Assembly (NCBI GenBank): GCA_026545765.1
Contig: CM048842.1
Span: 26,512,667 to 26,576,666 of the forward strand
Direction of reading: 5' to 3'
Source: Plantago major
Lineage: Eukaryota; Streptophyta; Magnoliopsida; Lamiales; Plantaginaceae
DNA: 64,000 nucleotides
The position numbers and the translations under genes are program-made. Under the pieces are notes generated by a model that did no database searches, was not told where the DNA came from, and worked only from the letters and a program-made list of their open reading frames with translations. Positions 57,992 through 64,000 of this stretch are shown here, piece by piece (positions within the stretch are counted from its first letter, which is position 1; each line of letters begins with the position of its first letter).

Positions 57992-60790
57992 TCATTGATG
58001 AGGGGGTTGGCTTGGGCCAGCTTCGTCAGCTCTAGGCGGATTAGTGGAGGATAGATCGGCATTCGAGGTGCCCGCGCGTGACTCAGCAACAGCATCAAAG
58101 GAAGCCTTGATGTTCTCGAAAAAGTTAAAGTCCGCATCGTGGTCAACGATCCGAGAAGGCATAAAGTACCAATTCTTCAGATAATTCATGTTGTCATGGA
58201 AAGGCATGAAGCATACCTTCCCTATGGCCTCCGGGATGCACTTATGAAGAAAAGGTCCGCCATTGGCTATCTCAATTTCACCCTCCTCGGTGACCACCTC
58301 CGCGAATTCACACGCCGCTAACCGCTCATCCGAGACGATTTCCACTAGGATTTCAACTCCGCTGGCGTCCGCGGATGGATCCAATCCTTCCGCCTTCCAA
58401 TTGAAGTTCAGAGGCACCAACCCCTTCGCTTGCAATTGGCCGATGGCGGATGAGAATCCCTCTAGGCGGAGAGCATCGGCTTTTTCTACCATAAAGAACT
58501 TGAAGGAGTCCGACTCCATGAAGTCCTTCACAGCTTGGAGCCGAGCAAATTGGAGATCTTCGAGGAGCAAATCCTTGGCCTCCAAGAATGACTTCAGTGC
58601 ACCATCGATGAAGTGCTCCTGCCACTCCAGGTCCGCCTTGGTCTGGTCCCAATTGGCCTTCAGCTTGGTGATGATCGTGTCCTTCTTCTTCGACTTGGCC
58701 TCCACCTGCTTCACCTTATCAGCCTCTTCCGCCGCTGCAGCCACTGCCTTGTGTAGATCTTCTTCAATGGTGACCCATTCACTGGCCTTCCACTGCATGC
58801 CTTGATCATGCATTCGAGCTACAAGCAGTCCGCACAGTCAGCAGTTGTATTTCTAAAAAACCAAAGCTAAAACTAAAGAAAGAAAAAACACGCGGAGTTA
58901 CTTACCCTTTGATGCAGCTCGTGGATCTCTCCGACCCTTTCCACCTCGGGGAGCCCACAACTCCGTTCGAACTCTGCATCAATGGTCGTCTGGTCTGATA
59001 ACGGCATCAAGCAGCAGCACTATGGGTAGCAGGACCTTTGCCCTTATCGGGCACCTCCAAGGTCTGCGGATCTTCAACCGCCTTCTTCCGCCTCTCCTCT
59101 TCCGTAGCGAACACGGCTGGATTTTTGGGGTCCGCCTGAAGGTGTTGATAATTCTGGCCCTCTGGCCAGTGGCAAGCTCAAGGGCTTGCTGCTCCTTCTG
59201 TTGCTGCTTCTTCTCACGGAGGGTCGACATGATGTATTTAAACTAGTAAGCTGCAGAAGAAACAGATAATGTCAGACACGGGTTTATAAAACTACAACTT
59301 GCGGATGACAGTAAAATAGGTAGGTGTTGACACTTAAAAGAAAGGACAATTCAAGTCCTAAATGAGAGATCCTTACAGAAGTCGGTCTTCCCTCCGACCT
59401 CGACAACGTCAGTCAGTCCGCACAAGTAAGCAGCCGCTGACAGATCAATTCATGGAACGGATAAGTTGGTGGGTTATTTTTCTTAAGGATCTCCACCACC
59501 CACGGAGCCACATTCTTGGGGAGAGGGTGCCAGTCCGGCATACTCTCCCTTAGAAACTTATTAGGCAATCCCCACTGTTCTCGGCTCCTCGCAGACTCCC
59601 CAGGCTTCAAAGCCATCCGCACGAAGATGTATTTCTCCGACCACTTTGATCCGAGCGAGGAGATGGGATCATAGATGAAGTTGTATGATTTTCTATTTAC
59701 AAAAGTGTAGAAGACGGGATTCCCCGGACTAAAAGTTACATTGAATAACTGCCGAAATTTCTCAAAATTTACAGACTGCCCCTTCTTCGCGCAGAAAACT
59801 GCGAAGCAAATCAGGTTTCCCAAGGATTTGGGGATCACCTAGCTCGGACCTATCCCGATGTGATTCAAGATATGCTTGAATTCGGAAGCAATGGGAATCT
59901 TCCACCCACAGGAGAAAGCTGCTTCATGCACGCATATATATCCGGCTGGCGGATTGTAGAAAGTGTGCCCGGGCTCTGGAACCATAATCTAGACGGATTC
60001 GGGGATCTCCCACTTTCGTCTCCACTCCGGAATATCTTCCCGCTTCACCTTGGACGGACAGGTGGGAAGCAAACCATCCGCGTTGAGCTCACCGTACGGA
60101 TCTTCTATTACAACGGCGGATGCAGGACGAGGGAATTTAGTCCGCACCGCTTGAGCTCCACGGCCCGCAACTAGTGGCCGATTAGGATGTGCGGGCACTC
60201 TAGGGTGTAGAATAATTTGGCGGTTTTTTCGCCCAGAGTGTCCTCGCGGACGAGCAACTTGAGGTGTTTCTTCCTCTTCCTCCTCCTCATCATCCTCTCC
60301 CTCTTCTTCTCCGTCTTCCTCCTCTTCCAGCTCAACTTCGTGTCTCCCGGAAGTACTTGGATTGGTCGGACCTGTTTACATCACCACACGGTCCTCTTCC
60401 CCAGCCTCGAACATCTCCACATCATCCGCCTCACGACCAGTGTCGCCTTCCTGTTCTGTCCGAGGTGCGCTTCCTACAGCAGGCAGGCCACCACTACCGA
60501 TGGTCCGAGATTTGACTCGCACCCTTGTTCTCGCAACATTTCCTTGGTTACTTGCCGCATCATCCCTAACAGTGGTAGTGCCACGGACCCCATGACCAGC
60601 ATCTAAATCACCGGACGACACGACCTCCACAATGTTAGCATTGTGTACTTCAGCAGGAAGTCTGTCCTGCGTAACCTCCAACTCTAGATGGTCTGACACG
60701 GACGAGGTTACCATAACAGATTCGGAACCTTGGACTATTTAATCATCATAGTCTTGAACTTCGTGATTCTAACTATCGCTCCCGGACATC
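57992..60790 (-). pseudogene. Antisense ORF of element C (gypsy-type transposon domain, coiled coil)
   Basis: Opposite to pol. The first part, 60714-60376, is acidic. 60198-59413 is one frame with two TAGs where CAG is likely. It contains NPPAGYICVHEAAF and a NLICFAVFCAKKG segment, resembling the 'putative gypsy type transposon' domain (Transposase_28) of Tat antisense ORFs; this is recognition by eye. 59238-58979 encodes a Lys/Glu-rich segment with frame changes. 58813-57992 (273 codons, open) is a coiled-coil-like protein ending at a TAA or TAG near 57992. A GTAAGT donor at 58905 and a TTGTAG acceptor at 58819 suggest an 87-bp intron, but phases do not match cleanly. Role unknown. Confidence 0.65.
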
Positions 60791-60946
60791 CTAGGGCACA
60801 AGGAAACGGATCAGAAAATGATGGTGTGGTCGTCCGAGAGTTCGTTTACGTATCTTATTAAGTCCCATGGTCCGAAAAAACCTACTTCATTGTGCGTTCA
60901 TATGGGTCACCATATCTACCTATTGGCACCTACCTTGGCACGCAAG

Positions 60947-61104
60947 GTCACGCCACGGGGGAGTTCTATGTGCCAATTGGCAATATTATCTATCATACAA
61001 GGCGCCATAACAGAAAGTTCAACAAGCCTACTGGCGCTATATTCTACCAAATAAGGCGCCATAACAGAAAGTTCAACAAGCCTACTGGCGCTATATTCTA
61101 CCAT
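60947..61104. repeat. 54-bp tandem repeat, about three copies
   Basis: GGCGCCATAACAGAAAG recurs at 61001 and 61055 (period 54 bp, near-identical). A diverged copy starts near 60947. It lies between the antisense ORF and its putative promoter. Tat and Ogre 3' regions are known to contain such arrays. Confidence 0.85.
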
Positions 61105-61940
61105 ACATGTCACATTTACAAGGCAAATATACGAGTCATATCTACAAATTGATGCCAAAAGTTCAACTACGGAACGCATGCAATATTAGAATAACCGAAA
61201 CTCAACATACGACACATCACTTGGCAAAAAAATACCCTATCTTTACATCATACGAGCACGGAAATTCCACAAAGCATACATGCATCTATGGTAGAAGAAA
61301 CAATACTCGAAATTTCAAGATAGCCAGATTTACTTACTTGATAAAGTAATTGGAGAAAGGTTGACGGATGACGACGCCTGGCTAGCTCTCCGACAGTGAC
61401 TTGCACGGCAAATCTGATTACTCACTCGAAACCTTGCTTGCTCATAAGTTAGTTACTTGCTCGGATTGTTTAAGAGTGCTCTGAATTCAATTCGGCTAAA
61501 ATGTGACAATGACAGATCTGCGATCTATTTATAGAGGGACAATTGTGGAAGACGAAACGTCACATCTCATACCTTTTAACCCCAGCCGTTGATCATTTCA
61601 ATCCAACGGTTTCATCGGTTCACATATCCAGCCCAACGGATTACTTCCTATACACTCTTCCACAACAAACTTCTTCATATCCTAAAACCTTATTCGGATC
61701 TCGATATATCTCGGATACAAATACCTTTTCCTTCTACGATCCACGATTCCTCCTATCCCGGACCGTAGAATGAAAGGGGGGGGGGGAGAGAGATATATTA
61801 ATTTCCTGAAACACAGATACGTATTTTTTTACATAAAAAGAAGGGATTTTCTCCCTCACATTTAACGATTCGGACACGCTCCTAAACACACTTTTTCCTT
61901 TACTTATAGTTCCACAAGTATCCTCTACTAAGATACTTGG
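61105..61940. other. 3' region of element C upstream of the antisense ORF
   Basis: No gene supported on either strand. Contains the antisense TATA box (61525-61534) and a G run (61777-61786) in purine-rich sequence. Confidence 0.5.
61525..61534 (-). promoter_or_regulatory. Candidate TATA box of the antisense gene
   Basis: Reads CTATAAATAG on the minus strand, about 740 bp upstream of the first plausible ATG region near 60790. A strong plant TATA match at a place consistent with an independent antisense promoter. Confidence 0.5.
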
Positions 61941-61956
61941 AAAATAGGGGGACATA
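61941..61956 (+). promoter_or_regulatory. Polypurine tract of element C
   Basis: AAAATAGGGGGACATA directly before the 3' LTR, the plus-strand primer position. Confidence 0.7.
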
Positions 61957-62864
61957 TATTGATACAGATATATGTCCAATCCGTTAAGGGCACCATAGAG
62001 CGTGTCCTAGAGCGCATCAAGGCTATTATAGTCAATTCAGTACTTATCCAACCTTGGCTAGTCTGCTCTAAGGAAAGCCTTCCGGGTCAATCAGTACGCT
62101 CAAGTCAATACACCTCTTCAGCTTGTCCGACCTAGCTAGGTGCACGACTTCCGAAACTGACAAGAGGTCACATGGTCTCACCAAGTACCACACACTGTCA
62201 GTCCTAGGATGCCAAACGGACCGGACGAGATAAAATCGGATGCCACTTTAACAATAAGACCAAACGTATACACTGGAACCCCCAAGATACTTCCGAGCAG
62301 CTAGTATCTCGGACCGTCACTGAGCTACCTAGGAACAGAACAACTCAACAAGAACTCAGATCATTCTAAAAGGTCTCATACGGACCCATCAGCGGGAATA
62401 GTACTCTGAGGGGTAAAAGGACCAATCTACACTCCTAGGCCCATCTAATAGTATTGGACCCCCACATACTATTGGGCCATGGGCCAAGGGAGCATTGTTG
62501 TCCAAATCCTGAACATACACTTGACATCATCTTGTGAACCTCTTCATAAGTACATGATAACTATAATTATAGCTCAAGGTCCAAACTTTGAGGTAAGTAA
62601 CAACTACCAAGCTCACTATATCATAAACTTCCTCATAACTACTACATTGGGAGCTTTCCAACTCTCGCTTGAGTAAAGTCTCTTACCGGATTGACAACTT
62701 GCAATCCGGGTTACCTATCTAACCACCCACCCCCCCCCCCCCCTAGTCTTTTCAGGTGTTCCGGCTCAGACCAAGTCACCAGGTCGGACTTCAAGTTGGA
62801 GGCGGACCTTAGACTAGGTTACTTGTAGTAGTTTCGTTAGTATTTGAGGCTCAACCCCTCAGCA
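61957..62864 (+). repeat. 3' LTR of element C
   Basis: TATTGATACAG...CCCCTCAGCA, 908 bp, close to the 5' LTR. The first dinucleotide is TA instead of TG. Poly-C at 62730-62743 and AGTCTTTT at 62745-62752. Followed by ACAAG, the target duplication. Confidence 0.95.
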
Positions 62865-62869
62865 ACAAG

Positions 62870-63138
62870 GTATCTTTAACCACCTCAAAGCTTCTTGGAA
62901 GTGCAGTGATGAGTAACAATGCTTTGTCTTCTTTAGAGATAGTAATTGTCATATTCTCCAATTCATCAAGTATCTTTTTGAATTCATCTACTTGCTCCTG
63001 ATAGATCTTTCATCGGAAATTTTGTATGCATACAATATATGTTTGACATATAATCTATTCACAAGTATCTTGACATTGTATAACTTCTCAAGCTTATCTC
63101 AGATAGTTGATTAATTATTTATGAACTTCTTGCAAAAC
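62870..63138 (-). pseudogene. Element E gag, middle fragment
   Basis: Reverse strand gives LYNVKILVNRLYVKHILYAY-like copia Gag (UBN2), then the sequence that continues at 49592 after removal of element C. At least two stops. It ends at TGCAAAAC (63138), where repeat F begins. Confidence 0.7.
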
Positions 63139-64000
63139 TGTAACGCCCCGAAAAATTACACTAATTTTTAAAAGAACAAGGGTGTTAAAACAATAACGAA
63201 GAGACAATCTAAAAACTTTAAGAAGCTAAAATCTAACAGTTGACTCGCGAAAGACACTATTTTTTAAAGCAGCGGTAAATAGACAAGTTTTTACAAGCTA
63301 AAAGGTACAAAATCCCAGTTTAAATCCCAACTCTCACTCAAGTTGCTGAACGTCTACCCGACTCGGTACTCCAACTTTCTCGGAATCTACAAGGAAGGAA
63401 AACAAAAGAGTGTGAGACAAAAATCTCAGTGGTGTTCGTGTGTGTCAGTGACAATTAACATATCAATAGGCAAATCATATCGCAAAACCAAATATAACAA
63501 TCATATCAATAACGAAGCAATCAGAACAGTACAAACAGTCGTTTCGTTGGTGCAGTCAACCTTATAACCCCAATCCAAGCCCTTATCGCTCCAGACAGAG
63601 AATGACTCTGACACAGACGTTACCCTGCCATGGTACAGGGGTGAAACACTACTACCCCCAAGACCTCGGCGACTTCTGCCTCGTGTCAAGGGGAAGTAAG
63701 CAAAGGAACCTCATGAATAACTCGACAGACACAACTGCCCAAGTCTACCCACTCAGAAACCTCCACCACATTTTGCGCACATATCGGTCGTTAAGCAAAT
63801 CAATCAATCAAATCATAATATATACATATAGATATCAAAATCAATCTTTCGTGCAGAAATCATGTTTTAGCGGAAGCATTTGATAGTTGCTTCGATGCAA
63901 TTTTTTTGAAATAGAATGAGTTGGAAATTACTTTGATGCAGTACGTATATATACAATAAAAGCATGTACTTCCTTGGTTTTCGGAATCAGTTTTAAGAAC
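63139..64000. repeat. Repeat F: LTR-like sequence, cut by window edge
   Basis: Starts TGTAACGCCCCGAAAAATT inside the element E gag. TGTAACRCCCC is a common LTR tip of plant gypsy (Del/Tekay-like) elements. No coding region is seen to 64000. Orientation and class are uncertain without the other end. Confidence 0.4.

Larger units (their letters stand above)
49593..62864 (+). mobile_element. Element C: full-length Tat-lineage Ty3-gypsy retrotransposon
   Basis: LTRs 49593-50502 and 61957-62864 (910 and 908 bp, very similar) flanked by a perfect ACAAG duplication (49588-49592, 62865-62869). Gag, protease, RT, gypsy-type RNase H, archaeal-type RNase H and integrase occur in that order (50553-56606). 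A 5.3-kb 3' region follows with an antisense gene (57992-60790) and a 54-bp tandem repeat, then the polypurine tract. Dual RNase H plus antisense ORF identifies the Tat lineage. It is inserted into element E. Confidence 0.9.

Noticed and set aside
58263-58805. 180-codon open frame on the plus strand
   Set aside because: It overlaps the antisense coiled-coil ORF (57992-58813). Its composition (Ser/Ala-rich without domain features) is that of an opposite-strand shadow.
1-64000. Host genes, tRNA, rRNA, organelle DNA
   Set aside because: Every region of appreciable coding potential matched a transposon domain or an element ORF. TGGTATCAGAGC at 25626 is a primer site, not a tRNA gene.

Overview
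The window is plant nuclear DNA made almost entirely of nested LTR retrotransposons. The evidence is initiator-Met-type and Asp-type tRNA primer binding sites, a SIRE-like Ty1-copia family with a third ORF, Athila-like and Tat-like Ty3-gypsy families, and a CACTA end starting CACTACAACAAA. I found no host gene, rRNA, tRNA or CRISPR array. Nearly every coding region carries stops or frameshifts. The species cannot be named; a eudicot is a guess.

Layout. 1-1526: LTR of a SIRE-like copia element on the minus strand (copia-3), inserted in the protease region of a gypsy element (A-prime). 1527-18317: a tandem of two copies of Athila-like family A sharing the LTR at 3221-4463. A (3221-18317) carries only gag and protease. 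It is interrupted by a second gag-protease family, B (5751-15067, minus strand, with an extra ORF2), whose left LTR in turn holds a copia LTR fragment. 18318-47278: an old SIRE-like copia element (copia-1), which A entered near its protease active site. Its third ORF holds two solo LTRs of a family X (23209-40476, split, and 40956-42209). The first solo LTR is itself split by a full-length sister element, copia-2 (23993-39993). 47279-47405: a CACTA end. 47406-49321: a truncated minus-strand copia element D. 49440-49592 plus 62870-63138: a broken minus-strand copia gag (E), split by a complete Tat-lineage element C (49593-62864) with a perfect ACAAG target duplication. 63139-64000: start of another LTR-like repeat (F).

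Most interesting. (1) ORF3 of copia-1 and copia-2 (about 1,700 codons as an ancestral estimate) contains five consecutive introns of 78-84 bp. All are GT-AG and phase 0, and they separate small exons of nearly the same length in both copies. A TATA-like box precedes ORF3, and a cluster of perfect or near-perfect hairpins lies between pol and ORF3. (2) The LTRs of A, B and X are diverged but share a terminal hairpin with compensating changes and a 13-nt internal box. Each carries, at about the same distance from its 5' end, an array of a different GC-rich palindrome. (3) A and B share a conserved 3' untranslated block and a covarying hairpin next to the polypurine tract. (4) Element C has an antisense gene with its own TATA box and an upstream 54-bp tandem repeat.

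TE decay here is dominated by stops that look like C-to-T changes, as expected from methylated cytosines.
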